From: Phormidium tenue FACHB-1052
GTDB taxonomy: Bacteria; Cyanobacteriota; Cyanobacteriia; Phormidesmidales; Phormidesmidaceae
Direction: 5' to 3'
Length of the DNA: 64,000 nucleotides
Assembly: GCF_014696675.1 (NCBI RefSeq)
Contig: NZ_JACJQN010000005.1
Coordinates: forward strand, 62,001 to 126,000
Within the stretch, counting starts at the first letter, position 1; every line of letters begins with the position of its first letter. Below, piece after piece: positions 53,224 through 62,540 of this stretch. The translations under genes and the position numbers were made by a program. The notes beneath the pieces were generated by a model that saw nothing but the letters and a program-made list of their open reading frames with translations, made no database searches and had not been told where the DNA came from.

Positions 53224-53478
53224 AGCACTTTGTACAGTTGCCAAGTAATGTGTATGTGAAGATGAAGTAAACTATCAGTCAGGCACTTTATAGCTTTCTT
53301 ACGGATCTGTTATCACAGGACTAGTAGAAATACGTAGGGTTAGTGAAAATACGTAGAGTCCGGTTTATCGTTAGCTGAATTGGTCGTATTCCTAGCGTCA
53401 TCGATAGTGCTCCCCACCAGTGCGTGGTGCCTGGCTCAGAGCATTCAGACCTGAAGAAGCTGTTACTGCGGTTATGCC

Positions 53479-54786
53479 ATGCTGAACGTCGGCAAATTTT
53501 ATCGTCGGAGCCACCGACATCTGGCCCCTCAAATCACTGGGCTAGTCTCCTTGATGGCGATCGTGCTGGCGGGTTTGCCAGCCCAGGCCAGTGTGACCCT
53601 CACCCGAGCCGAAGTCGAAGCCCTGCGCAATCGAGTTGAATTTATTCCTCGGGGGCGGCAGGCTCGGGCGGCGAGAATGTCAGACTTTTTGACCCTTGGG
53701 GATGCCCTGCGTACCGCCGCATCTTCCCAGGCTGACCTGCGCTTCAACGATGGCTCGCTGGCTCGGGTCGGTGAGCGGGCTACCTTTCGGTTTGTGCCCA
53801 ATACCCGCAACTTTCGGCTCACCAACGGCACTGTGCTGCTGCTGATTCCGCCGGGGCAGGGCCGCACCAACATTCAAACCCCCAGTGCCGTTACGGGCAT
53901 TCAGGGCTCAGCGGTGGTCGTGCGCTACGTGCCAGAAAGTGACCTGACCTTGGTGATGGCTCTCACCAACAACCCTGCTGGGCCTATGACTATCACCGCC
54001 AATAGCTGCGGCGAAGGCGTTGCCGACTGTGGCTCCACCGAATATTCCCTCTACGGCGGCCAAATGGCCCTGATTCAAAACAATCAGGTGCAGGTGGTTG
54101 AGTTCGACCTGCCCACGTTTTATCAGACCAGCCCCTTAGTTGAGGGCCTAGAGCTCGACAATCCCAATGCTGAATCTCCCCTGGGGCCTGCCCTAGAGGC
54201 CGTGCGGCAAGAAACCCTAGAAGCCCTGAGTGAGCAGGAGCCTTTCTCGGAAAGCATCACTCTGAATCCAGCCTTTATCGGTTTAGGCAGCACTGGCCAA
54301 ATCGCCAGTGACCAAAATTGGCTACTGTCCCCATCTGAGGGTGGGGTCTCTCCGCTTTCAACCCTCAGCAATACTCTCACCCCCGGAAATTCGATCATCA
54401 CCGCCACCCCTTCTCCATTCCCTGGGTTAGGTAGTGGCAGCATCTCCAGCCCTAGCGGCGGAAACAGTATCAATATTCCAGGGTCAACACCAATTTCACC
54501 TGCTCCAACTCAATCACCGATCGTTGGGGGTACTGATCCTAACATTGGGACAGGTGGCGGTGGCAGCGTCGGCGGTGGAACTGGCGGCGGTGGAATTATC
54601 GACGGCGGTGGCAGCGTCGGTGGTGGAACTGGCGGCGGTGGAGTTATCGATGGCGGTGGCAGCGTCGGTGGTGGAACTGGCGGCGGTGGCACTGGCCCCG
54701 GTAATGCCAATCCACCGCCGTTTAATGATGGGGTACCCGCTAATCCACCCGCTCAACCTGGCCCCTTTTTCCCACCGGTTAAGTAG
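53479..54786 (+). CDS. FecR-domain exported protein with Gly-rich C-terminus
   Basis: A 435-residue exported protein. Residues 1-36 look like a signal peptide (LVSLMAIVLAGLPAQA, cut before SVTL). The FecR-type domain spans about 60-170: LTLGDALRTAASSQADLRFNDGSLARVGERATFRF, LTNGTVLLLIPPGQGRTNIQTPSA and VTGIQGSAVVVRY. The rest is Ser/Pro/Gly-rich, ending in a 16-residue Gly repeat. FecR domains occur in cyanobacterial surface and CHASE2-linked proteins, and may sense cell-envelope or metal signals; function here is unknown. Upstream, GAAATACGTAGGGT and GAAAATACGTAGAGT (53327-53358) are a direct repeat in the promoter region. Confidence 0.82.
   Translation: MLNVGKFYRRSHRHLAPQITGLVSLMAIVLAGLPAQASVTLTRAEVEALRNRVEFIPRGRQARAARMSDFLTLGDALRTAASSQADLRFNDGSLARVGERATFRFVPNTRNFRLTNGTVLLLIPPGQGRTNIQTPSAVTGIQGSAVVVRYVPESDLTLVMALTNNPAGPMTITANSCGEGVADCGSTEYSLYGGQMALIQNNQVQVVEFDLPTFYQTSPLVEGLELDNPNAESPLGPALEAVRQETLEALSEQEPFSESITLNPAFIGLGSTGQIASDQNWLLSPSEGGVSPLSTLSNTLTPGNSIITATPSPFPGLGSGSISSPSGGNSINIPGSTPISPAPTQSPIVGGTDPNIGTGGGGSVGGGTGGGGIIDGGGSVGGGTGGGGVIDGGGSVGGGTGGGGTGPGNANPPPFNDGVPANPPAQPGPFFPPVK
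54556..54690 (+). repeat. Gly-rich minisatellite in the FecR gene
   Basis: A 48-bp unit (GGGSVGGGTGGGGIID) repeated about 2.8 times: 54556-54603, 54604-54651 and a partial third. Units differ at only a few bases, so the copy number is likely to vary between strains. Confidence 0.9.
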
Positions 54787-54905
54787 GTTAGAGCCTAACC
54801 GATGGGCAGAGTGGGAGAGCGCTGTTTGAGCAGGTTGGTGTGGTGTTATACATCAATGCCAGCCTGCTTTAGGCTAAACGTGGCCATTACCGACAGTGCT
54901 AACCC

Positions 54906-56102
54906 ATGCTGAGCCAGATTAAATCGATTGTTGAGGCGATTTCACCTCGCCTGATTGAGATTCGCCGTCACCTGCACAGCCACCCAGAGCTCAGCGGACA
55001 GGAGTACAAAACCGCAGCCTATGTGGCGGGGGTGCTTTCATCCTGCGGGCTGCGGGTACAGGAGCTGGTGGGCAAAACCGGGGTCGTGGCCGAGCTGCCG
55101 GGCAATGATGACGCTAGAATTTTGGCGATTCGGGCTGATATGGATGCCCTGCCCATTGCCGAACGGGTTGACCTGCCCTTTGCTTCAAATCAGTCGGGCA
55201 TTATGCATGCCTGTGGCCACGATGTTCACACAACAGTAGGCCTAGGGACAGCTATGGTGCTGGCTCAGCTAGGCCTAACGCTGCCAGGCACCACGCGATT
55301 TTTGTTTCAGCCCGCAGAAGAGACGGCCCAGGGTGCCCGCTGGATGATTGAGGACGGGGTGATGGCGGGGGTATCAGCTATTTTGGGGCTGCACGCCTAC
55401 CCTACAGTGCCGGCGCGGGCGATTGGCATTCGCTACGGGGCGCTCACCGCCGCCGCCGATGACCTAGAAATTATTATTGTGGGGGAGTCGGGCCACGGGG
55501 CGCGGCCCCACGAGGCGATCGACGCCATCTGGATTGCGTCGCAGGTGATTACGACCCTACAGCAGGCCATCAGCCGAACTCAGAACCCGCTGCACCCGAT
55601 TGTGCTGACGATTGGGCAGATTCAGGGCGGACGCGCCCCCAACGTGATTGCCGATACGGTAAAGCTGCTGGGCACGGTGCGATCGCTCCATCCCGACACC
55701 CGCAACCACCTGCCCCAGTGGATTGAGGGAATCGTCGCCGGGGTGTGCCAACCCTACGGGGCCAAGTACGAGATCAACTATCGCCGGGGGGTGCCCTCGG
55801 TGCTCAATGATCCCACCCTGACCGAACTTACGGCCCGCTGCGTCAGCGAAGCCCTAGGCAACGAGTATCTGCAAATTATCCACGAGCCATCTCTGGGGGC
55901 CGAAGACTTTTCGCTGTATTTAGAGCATGCTCCAGGCACGATGTTTCGCCTGGGGGTGGGCTTTACCGATCGCGCCATCAACTACCCCCTCCACCATCCC
56001 AAGTTTGAGGTAGACGAGTCGGCGATCGCCGCTGGAGTGCTCACCATGGCCTATGCCAGCTACCGCTACTGGCAGCGATCGCCCCAGGCTTCAGGTAGTT
56101 AA
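54906..56102 (+). CDS. M20 family amidohydrolase (hippurate/IAA-amino acid hydrolase type)
   Basis: A 398-residue zinc/manganese-type amidohydrolase. Metal-ligand segments are conserved: RADMDALPI, ACGHDVHTTVGLG, FQPAEETAQGARWMIEDG (the catalytic Glu of the family), LGLHAYPTVP and, near the end, SLGAEDFSLYLEHAPG. The dimerisation insert holds GHGARPHEAIDAIW. It cleaves N-acyl amino acids or similar amides; the substrate is not predictable. The N-terminus PRLIEIRRHLHSHPELSG is the standard start, so the ATG at 54906 is good. It is followed by an M17 peptidase on the same strand. Confidence 0.92.
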   Translation: MLSQIKSIVEAISPRLIEIRRHLHSHPELSGQEYKTAAYVAGVLSSCGLRVQELVGKTGVVAELPGNDDARILAIRADMDALPIAERVDLPFASNQSGIMHACGHDVHTTVGLGTAMVLAQLGLTLPGTTRFLFQPAEETAQGARWMIEDGVMAGVSAILGLHAYPTVPARAIGIRYGALTAAADDLEIIIVGESGHGARPHEAIDAIWIASQVITTLQQAISRTQNPLHPIVLTIGQIQGGRAPNVIADTVKLLGTVRSLHPDTRNHLPQWIEGIVAGVCQPYGAKYEINYRRGVPSVLNDPTLTELTARCVSEALGNEYLQIIHEPSLGAEDFSLYLEHAPGTMFRLGVGFTDRAINYPLHHPKFEVDESAIAAGVLTMAYASYRYWQRSPQASGS

Positions 56103-56227
56103 ACAACTAGTTTAAGCTCACTCATCACGCACGACGGCGCAAAGCTAAACCTGCGCAAGCTGGCCTTACCCCAAGGTCAAAACTTCGATAGACTGATTGG
56201 TTTGGGTGCCCCCTGGAGGATGTAACG

Positions 56228-57604
56228 TTGTCAACGCCGATTCCCATCTACCTGGTAAATCAGACCGACCTTGCCAAAGACCACGCCGACAGCCAAGCCT
56301 GGGCCCAGGCCACCGGGTTTAAGGCTGACACCAACACCGTCTGCCTGGTGCCCGGGCCTGAGGGGAACCTGGCTAAAGTTTTGGTGGGCAAACCCGATCC
56401 GATCGACACCTGGACTCTGGGAAATCTACCCAAAACCCTGCCGCCCCACACCTACACCCTGGCCGACGAGTGGCCCGCTGCCACCGCCACTAAGCTCTGG
56501 CTGGGCTGGTGCCTGGGCCGCTATAGCTTTGCGCCCTATAAGCGCCAGTCCCCGCCCCCGATGGCTGAGCTGGTGCCTCCGGCTGGGGCCGATACCGCCT
56601 ACGTCACCACCACCGTGGCGGCCACTACCCTCGTGCGCGATCTGATCACGACCCCCGCAGGCGACATGGGGCCAGAGCAGCTTCAGGCAGCAGCGCAGAA
56701 ATTGTGCGATCGCCACCTCGCCAATCTCACCACCCTGGTCGGCGATGAGCTGATTGACCAAAACTATCCGATGATTCACGCCGTGGGGCGCGCCTACACC
56801 CAGGCTCCCCGGCTGCTCGACATCACCTGGGGCGACCCCGATGCCCCCAAAGTCACCCTGGTGGGCAAAGGCGTCTGCTTTGACACGGGCGGCCTCGACA
56901 TCAAGCCCGCCGCTGGCATGAAGCTGATGAAAAAAGACATGGGCGGTGCCGCCAACGCCCTCGGCCTCGCCGAGATGATCATGGGTCTTCATCTGCCCGT
57001 GCGCCTGCGGGTGCTGATTCCGGCGGTCGAAAACAGCATCGCTGGCAATGCCCTGCACCCGCTCGATGTGGTGTCTTCCCGGCGAGGGCTGACGGTGGAA
57101 GTTGGCAACACCGACGCCGAGGGTCGCCTGGTGCTAGCCGATGCCCTCTGGGAAGCCGTCTGCGAAGAACCCGCCCCCCAGCTCGTCGTCGATTTTGCCA
57201 CCCTCACCGGGGCGGCCCGCGTTGCTTTGGGCACCGAACTCCCCGCCTGCTTTAGCAACCGATCCGAGCTGGCTAACACCCTGCTGAACTGTGGTCTAGC
57301 CGTCGATGACCCCCTCTGGCATCTGCCCCTGCACCAGCCCTACCGCAGCATGATCGACAGCTCCGTGGCCGACCTCTCCAATATCTCGAACAGCTCCTTT
57401 GGCGGGTCGATCACGGCTGCTCTGTTTTTGCAGGAGTTCACCCGGCCTGAGATTCCCTGGGTACACCTCGATCTGATGGCCTGGAACGTACGCAGCCTGC
57501 CCGGGCGACCCGAAGGTGGCGAAGCGATGGGCATGCGGGCGGTGTTTGAGCTGATTCAGCAGACGGTGGCCAAAGACCAGCCTACAAACTCTGCCTCCCA
57601 TTGA
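56228..57604 (+). CDS. M17 family leucyl aminopeptidase (peptidase A-like)
   Basis: A 458-residue dizinc aminopeptidase. The catalytic domain has GKGVCFDTGGLDIKPAAGMK, KKDMGGAA and the NTDAEGRLVLADAL signature, with all expected metal ligands and the Lys/Arg pair. Length is slightly short for the family (about 490-500) because the N-terminal domain is smaller. The start is TTG at 56228, supported by GGAGGA 7 bp upstream; no ATG fits. Likely a cytosolic enzyme. A hairpin GGTTCGCC/GGCGAACC (57640-57668) after the stop may end its transcript. Confidence 0.9.
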   Translation: MSTPIPIYLVNQTDLAKDHADSQAWAQATGFKADTNTVCLVPGPEGNLAKVLVGKPDPIDTWTLGNLPKTLPPHTYTLADEWPAATATKLWLGWCLGRYSFAPYKRQSPPPMAELVPPAGADTAYVTTTVAATTLVRDLITTPAGDMGPEQLQAAAQKLCDRHLANLTTLVGDELIDQNYPMIHAVGRAYTQAPRLLDITWGDPDAPKVTLVGKGVCFDTGGLDIKPAAGMKLMKKDMGGAANALGLAEMIMGLHLPVRLRVLIPAVENSIAGNALHPLDVVSSRRGLTVEVGNTDAEGRLVLADALWEAVCEEPAPQLVVDFATLTGAARVALGTELPACFSNRSELANTLLNCGLAVDDPLWHLPLHQPYRSMIDSSVADLSNISNSSFGGSITAALFLQEFTRPEIPWVHLDLMAWNVRSLPGRPEGGEAMGMRAVFELIQQTVAKDQPTNSASH

Positions 57605-58158
57605 GCACAGCAGACTACAAATAAATAGATTAACCGAACGGTTCGCCTAGTTCACCTCTTGGCGAACCCACAGTTTGACCTATTTGGCATCGATCCTCCC
57701 AATCAATTCGGATTGGGAACTAACTCCAGCTGCCCGTAAACGACTGCAAGCCTTAGAGATATTTAAAGGGCCGCTGACAGCATCAAAAACTGAAGTGCTC
57801 TAGCTCGCGATCGCCCACCTAAAACCAACATCTTTAGCTCGACCTAACACAAGTGAGCACGACTACATCAAAACTAAACGTTCAAGCCGGTTAAAGCCTA
57901 TCTAAAGGCATAGGGTTCGATTAGGGGCTTTATATATGATTGAGTTTGACTGACAGCAATCTCAGGCCAAATACAATTTGGATTCATTCTATTTGACGGG
58001 AACTAGAATTGCATTTAGGTCATCTCTATACAAGATCAGCATACTAATGCTGCTAATTTGCAAGCTGTTAGTAGTCCTCAATGTTGTTTAGACGACATGC
58101 AAAATACTATGCAGCAATTAGCATAAAGACCTCTGACAAACTGCGCTCCATTGCCCCC
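57605..58158. other. AT-rich intergenic region before the glycosyltransferase
   Basis: About 550 bases (475 to the earliest possible start) that are distinctly AT-rich. It holds two foldbacks: GGTTCGCC/GGCGAACC (57640-57647 and 57661-57668) and TCCCAATC/GATTGGGA (57697-57704 and 57711-57718) with a 6-base loop. No T-run follows either. The change in base composition starts here and continues through the next gene. Confidence 0.55.
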
Positions 58159-59457
58159 ATGAACTCCGCCAAACAGTTAAAAATAGTCTACTCCTCAGCT
58201 CCCGTAGATGCTACGAGCGTTTATATGCATTGGGTTTTGGGTCAAGACGACCCTTCTCACTTTGCGATCACCTACGCTCAGCATTTTTATGAATTAGCCA
58301 GAAAATTCAACGCAAAATCCTGGCTAATTTCATCAAGAGACAAAAAAGGTTTCATTCAGGACAATGACTTTAGGGTTGAATTTAGATCCCTCAAACATCA
58401 CTCCAGAAGTAGCTTGGCCTATTTTGTCGGTCAATTTTGGTCGGGCTTAAGACTGATTATTTCGACAATCCTTTTCAGAGCTGACATTTTAATCGTTACC
58501 GAAGACAGAACCTTTTGGTTCCTGCTGAGCATTCTGCCTTGGCTTGGCGTCAAAGTTATTCCGACAATTCACTGCACTCTGTGGCCTAAATATAAACAGC
58601 CTAGTGCTGTGCAGCGAATTATTCAAAAGCTGAATAGCTGGTTCTTTCAGCATAGCTGTGTGGAAATCTGCGTTGTTTCTGAAGATATTAAAGACCAGAT
58701 CGTTAAAATTACTAATGGTCGGAGTCGTCCCATTCGAACATTTGTCCCGGCCTATCGACAAGATTTCCTTAATGACGTTCAAATTCAGCATCGCAATCCT
58801 GACCCAGAAACGTTTCACGTTCTATTTGCTGGCAGGGTAGAAACCAGCAAAGGGATTTATCTACTTTTAGAAGTTGCGAAGAGATTTATAGCTGTCCGGC
58901 CCGACTGTGTATTTCACATTTGCGGCACGGGCAGTCAGGTAGAAAATCTCAAAGCTGCGGCCCTAGAGGTCGGTATTGAGAAACAGTTTGTTCTCCATGG
59001 GCACTGCGATCGCAACCAGCTCCGCAAGATGTATGAACTGTCCCATGTGATTGCGGTGCCAACCACCAAGGATTTTGTTGAAGGATTTAACAAGGTGGTG
59101 GCTGAGGGTGTAATTATGGGCAAACCAATCGTCACGTCTCCTGTTTGCCCAGCACTATCTGTAGTCAGAGAGGCAGCCGTAGAAGTGAGGCCCGATAACG
59201 TAGATGATTATCTAAACGCTATTTTGAAACTAGCGACGGACAAAGATTTTTATCGACAAAAGCAAAAAAACGCTGTGGCCCTGAGAGAACAGTTTTTTGC
59301 CTACTCAAACAGTTGGGAGGCTCAGGTAGAAGATGTTGTCCAAAAAATATGTAGAAACAACCCCAATCTCGATAAATATGGGCAAAAAGCCGCTCATCGC
59401 CCCCGGTTGACCACTGACTCAAAACCCAACTTTGTGACGCAAGAGAGCAACGGCTAG
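58159..59457 (+). CDS. Glycosyltransferase family 4 type, low-GC
   Basis: A 432-residue protein taken from the ATG at 58159 (MNSAKQLKIVYSSAP); an upstream in-frame ATG at 58081 adds 26 residues. The C-terminal Rossmann half has HVLFAGRVETSKGIYLLLEVA and GKPIVTSPVCPALSVVREAA with an E(X7)E-like spacing, as in retaining GT4 enzymes. The N-terminal half has one hydrophobic segment (ADILIVTEDRTFWFLLSILPWL), perhaps for membrane association. It would add a sugar to a polysaccharide or lipid; donor unknown. Base use is much more AT-rich than neighbours, a sign of horizontal transfer. No other polysaccharide gene is next to it. Confidence 0.82.
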   Translation: MNSAKQLKIVYSSAPVDATSVYMHWVLGQDDPSHFAITYAQHFYELARKFNAKSWLISSRDKKGFIQDNDFRVEFRSLKHHSRSSLAYFVGQFWSGLRLIISTILFRADILIVTEDRTFWFLLSILPWLGVKVIPTIHCTLWPKYKQPSAVQRIIQKLNSWFFQHSCVEICVVSEDIKDQIVKITNGRSRPIRTFVPAYRQDFLNDVQIQHRNPDPETFHVLFAGRVETSKGIYLLLEVAKRFIAVRPDCVFHICGTGSQVENLKAAALEVGIEKQFVLHGHCDRNQLRKMYELSHVIAVPTTKDFVEGFNKVVAEGVIMGKPIVTSPVCPALSVVREAAVEVRPDNVDDYLNAILKLATDKDFYRQKQKNAVALREQFFAYSNSWEAQVEDVVQKICRNNPNLDKYGQKAAHRPRLTTDSKPNFVTQESNG

Positions 59458-59675
59458 AACTCTAGCTGGTCTCGATACAGGCCCTTGACCAAGTTGTCGA
59501 GCTGCTCGTCAGGGCAGCAGTCGATCAGAATGTGGAAAGCCTCCAGCAGCTTGGCGGCACTATCGCCCATCAGCGGGCTGAGCCCCCAGACATCTTGTAC
59601 CCAGTCCTTGGGGTCGGTGGCGTCAAAAATCATGCGCTCTAGCAGCTGCTTGGCCTCGTCTTTGGAAATAGACAT
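59454..59675 (-). CDS. Small conserved-looking protein, unknown function
   Basis: A 73-residue acidic soluble protein (MSISKDEAKQLLERMIFDAT...). Helical with no named motif; a single CCPDEQ may hold two Cys. It overlaps the tail of the glycosyltransferase by 4 bp, both genes sharing the palindromic stop CTAG. High GC compared with its neighbour suggests it belongs to the original chromosome. Function is unknown. Confidence 0.65.
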   Translation of the reverse strand: MSISKDEAKQLLERMIFDATDPKDWVQDVWGLSPLMGDSAAKLLEAFHILIDCCPDEQLDNLVKGLYRDQLEF

Positions 59676-59756
59676 GACGTTAAAGAGAATTAGATGATCT
59701 GGCCCATCTTAGCGACAATTGTGGGCTTGCTATAGTCTGGTTGTGGCTCACCCCCC

Positions 59757-61421
59757 TTAGGGGACAAGTTCGCCCATAATCCTAAATCGCATGTGGTTAA
59801 CGGCAATGTCGCCTAGGCGCGTGTCTGGGCTACCCGCTGGCAACACCAGCTTTTCAAAGGAAACCTCTTTGCCCATTTCCACATGCCACCAGGGCAGACC
59901 CATAAAAAAGCGGGTGGGGTAGGGGCCGCCTTCCTGCACATCGTCGGGGTTTGACTCCATGGGCACCCAGCCAAAACCGGGCACGTAGAATTCTATCCAC
60001 ACGTGGTTGAAGTCGGGCTCTAGGTAAATGCCGGGCTGATCGGCGTGGGCAGGGCATTTGTAACGGCCTACGGTGCGGCAGGCGATGCCGTTGAGGCGCA
60101 TCAGGGCCAGCAGCAGACCAACGTATTCGCCGCAGGAGCCACGCCCCCGCTGGAGCACGACATCGGGGGTCTCGATCGCAGGCGTAACGGCGTAGGAGAG
60201 CTTGTCATAGACGTAGTTGCGAATGCTGAGCACCTGGCGCAGCAGGTTGGTTTCGGTACCGACGCTCTCGCGGGCCGCCGCCTGAATCGCGGGCTTATCC
60301 ATGGACAGTTCGTCGTCGTCGATCAGGTAGCGGGGGCCGTACTCCTGGGGTAGGGGTGGGGCTGACTCGATCTGGCGGGGGGTGAGCTGATACTTGATGC
60401 CGTAGACCTCGACTAGGGCCTTCCAGCCGAAGAGGTGGCGCTGGTTGGGGTCGATGCGGTCAAACCGGAAGCAGGCAATGCGATCGCCCGCCTGCTGCAC
60501 TTCCGTAAAGGGCAACCCGACCGGCTCTACTGACCTAACCCGCTGGCGATCGGTAGTGGTAGGGAAAGCGATGCGCCACTCAACGTTTTCGAGAGGCAGG
60601 GCATCTTCGAGGGTGTCGATCTCTTCGACGTAGGTCATTTCGACCAGGTAGCCGGTGGTGCGGCAATAGTTGGCCTCTTTATACCAGCGGTAGCTGAGGG
60701 GATGAATTAGGGTGCGATCGCGAAAGGTCAGCACGTAGGGCTCTTCGCCGTTGGGGTCATCGCGCACGTAGGGTTCTTCGTCGGCGTAGGCCACCCAAAC
60801 GGTGCCGCTGTCGGGGGTGGTGTGGGGCGGCACCGCAATCCCGGTGGGGTTATCGAAGGGGGTGAGCATTTTGACGATCAGCTCACCCGTGGCGCGATCG
60901 AGGCAGTAGACGGTTTGCTCGGTCTGGTCGCAGGCCCACAGATAGTCGCCCCACACCGAGAGATTTTCTACCCCAATGCCCGGGGCCGAAAACTGGGTGA
61001 TGCGCTGACCCGAGGTGCGATCGCAGACAAAGATACAGCCCCCCTTTTTGCAGCTAATGTAGAGGGTGTTTTCCCACACGGCGATGCCATCGGCGGGGTA
61101 GGGCAGCGTCAGCAGAGGCTCGGGCTGCATGGCGCTGAGGGTGGTGGTGTAGACAGTGTGATCGCAGCTAAACCACAGATGGTCTTGCCAGCAGGCAATT
61201 CCCGTCGCTCCATAAAGGGCCTCAGCCTGAGAGGTATTGAGAACTTCTACCTGTTCAGTTTTGGGGTCGAGGCGCAGCAGATAGCCGCGAAAAGGGTCTA
61301 CCGCCAACAAGTGGTCACCCTGCAAGGTCAGGCCGTAAAGCGCCTTAACACCAATCGGCTGTAGCAGCGAAGCACCCACCAGGGGCAGGGCTGGAGATAT
61401 AGAAGGATCAGGCATAACCAA
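59757..61421 (-). CDS. Beta-propeller-like plus transglutaminase-like fusion protein
   Basis: A 554-residue protein. Residues 15-210 contain blade-like repeats (LAVDPFRGYLLRLDPKTEQ, SCKKGGCIFVCDRTSGQ, ACDQTEQTVYCLDRATGE), similar to YVTN/NHL propellers but short. Residues about 370-500 are a transglutaminase-like thiol hydrolase: Cys430 in RGSCGEYVGLLLALM, His473 in FNHVWIEFYVPGFGW and Asp in ESNPDD. The triad order Cys-His-Asp is that of microbial transglutaminase-like proteases. No signal peptide is seen, so it is probably cytosolic. The fusion is unusual; function unknown. Start at M1 or M3. Confidence 0.8.
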   Translation of the reverse strand: MVMPDPSISPALPLVGASLLQPIGVKALYGLTLQGDHLLAVDPFRGYLLRLDPKTEQVEVLNTSQAEALYGATGIACWQDHLWFSCDHTVYTTTLSAMQPEPLLTLPYPADGIAVWENTLYISCKKGGCIFVCDRTSGQRITQFSAPGIGVENLSVWGDYLWACDQTEQTVYCLDRATGELIVKMLTPFDNPTGIAVPPHTTPDSGTVWVAYADEEPYVRDDPNGEEPYVLTFRDRTLIHPLSYRWYKEANYCRTTGYLVEMTYVEEIDTLEDALPLENVEWRIAFPTTTDRQRVRSVEPVGLPFTEVQQAGDRIACFRFDRIDPNQRHLFGWKALVEVYGIKYQLTPRQIESAPPLPQEYGPRYLIDDDELSMDKPAIQAAARESVGTETNLLRQVLSIRNYVYDKLSYAVTPAIETPDVVLQRGRGSCGEYVGLLLALMRLNGIACRTVGRYKCPAHADQPGIYLEPDFNHVWIEFYVPGFGWVPMESNPDDVQEGGPYPTRFFMGLPWWHVEMGKEVSFEKLVLPAGSPDTRLGDIAVNHMRFRIMGELVP

Positions 61422-61555
61422 CAGGGCAACCCAAAACGAAGATAGCTAGCGGAGCCGCGACCGTATCCGCCCAGGTCATATCCTAGGGGACTGGGACAGC
61501 AAAAAGTGTAGTTTCCCTAGCCCAGCGTGAGAAAACTGTGGTTAATCCCTCTTAT

Positions 61556-61685
61556 TGGGGAGATGGAGGAGGTGGGGAGTAAGGGGAATAGGGAAGGTGG
61601 GGGATAGGGAAGACAAGAGAAGCTCCGCCATCCCTCCCTCATCTCCCTTACTTTCCTCATCTCCCTCATCCCCTGACCTCACCCT
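61556..61685. repeat. Purine-rich/pyrimidine-rich foldback repeat
   Basis: About 65 bases of G/A-rich sequence (for example GGAGGTGGGGAGTAAGGGG) are followed by about 60 of C/T-rich sequence (for example TCCCTCCCTCATCTCCC), giving an imperfect hairpin that abuts the stop of the next minus-strand gene. Relatives of this tract occur at 12217-12265 and 42060-42150. Confidence 0.7.
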
Positions 61686-61851
61686 ATTCGCCTTCTTGGC
61701 TAATCTGCTGCTCCACAGTGCTAATGGCGGCGTTGAGGGCAGCTAGGCGAGCTTCTAAAGAATCACGCCAGGATTTCATCATCTCTAGCTTATAGCGCTG
61801 GTATTGGCGACGCGATTCGGCGGAAGGGGGGGCGCAAAAGGGAAAAAACAT
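61684..61851 (-). CDS. Small coiled-coil protein, unknown
   Basis: A 55-residue protein from the ATG at 61849-61851 (MFFPFCAPPSAES). The rest, RQYQRYKLEMMKSWRDSLEARLAALNAAISTVEQQI, is a heptad-like helix. Upstream, the frame is open to 61971 but that part is not protein-like. It stands alone between the propeller-transglutaminase gene and the amylase. The start is only tentative; small proteins of this pattern are known from cyanobacteria. Confidence 0.5.
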   Translation of the reverse strand: MFFPFCAPPSAESRRQYQRYKLEMMKSWRDSLEARLAALNAAISTVEQQISQEGE

Positions 61852-62540
61852 AGAAAATTTGGGGGTTAGATGGACAGTGAAAGACGCAACCTGTTTTCTG
61901 AAAAGAGGCCAAACGACAAATCTGCTCAGGGCCGTTCTGTAGGTTCTGCGGTAGGGTCGCTGACTGCCCAAACGTGCTCACGACAGCCATTCTCAAGGGA
62001 AAGCCAGACCCAGACAGAACAATTGCATTGGGCTTACTCTGAATCTAGCTCAGGTAGAAAAAGATTGCTTCTTCCAGGTGGAAGACCATCAGCTCTAGGG
62101 GTCTGGAGATCCGTGCTTATCGGCACCAGCACAGCGCGAATTAGTGTTGAGGTGGAAAAAGACGGCGATCGCCCTAGTACCGCTGCCCAGAGTTCAAAAC
62201 GCAAAATTCAAAGTGAAAAATCCTTAGGTACAGGTATTTCAAGCATTCTGGACAGTAGGGTCATTTCTGCCGCAGCGTACTGGTGCGGCGGCGACCCAAT
62301 CGCGGCGCTGTATCGAGCCTCTTGGCAGTTTCGCCGCCGCTGGCGCACTAGCCACTACAACCACCGATGTGTACTCCCCTGATTTGGATCGCCGCCCTGG
62401 CCAAACTTTTTCTAGCCAGGGGAAGCCTTGGCCGAGAAGGGTTATTTTTACGGGCTGAAGGTGCATGATAGCGGTGACAACAGCCAACGCTATTGCTCAA
62501 AAATGTAGATTTTTATACGGTTTTAGACCAAATACGTTCT
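61852..62540. other. Large intergenic region before the amylase gene
   Basis: About 690 bases. A partial copy of the AT-rich element (GTTCAAAACGCAAAATTCAAA, about 62193) can be seen; I cannot define the rest. Open frames here on either strand have no protein-like composition. The 3' part near 62500-62530 is AT-rich (TTTTTATACGGTTTTAGACC) and could contain the amylase promoter; TATACG is the likeliest -10. Confidence 0.5.

Noticed and set aside
61870-62382. 170-residue plus-strand frame
   Set aside because: No recognisable motif, low-complexity composition and no start signal; treated as intergenic.
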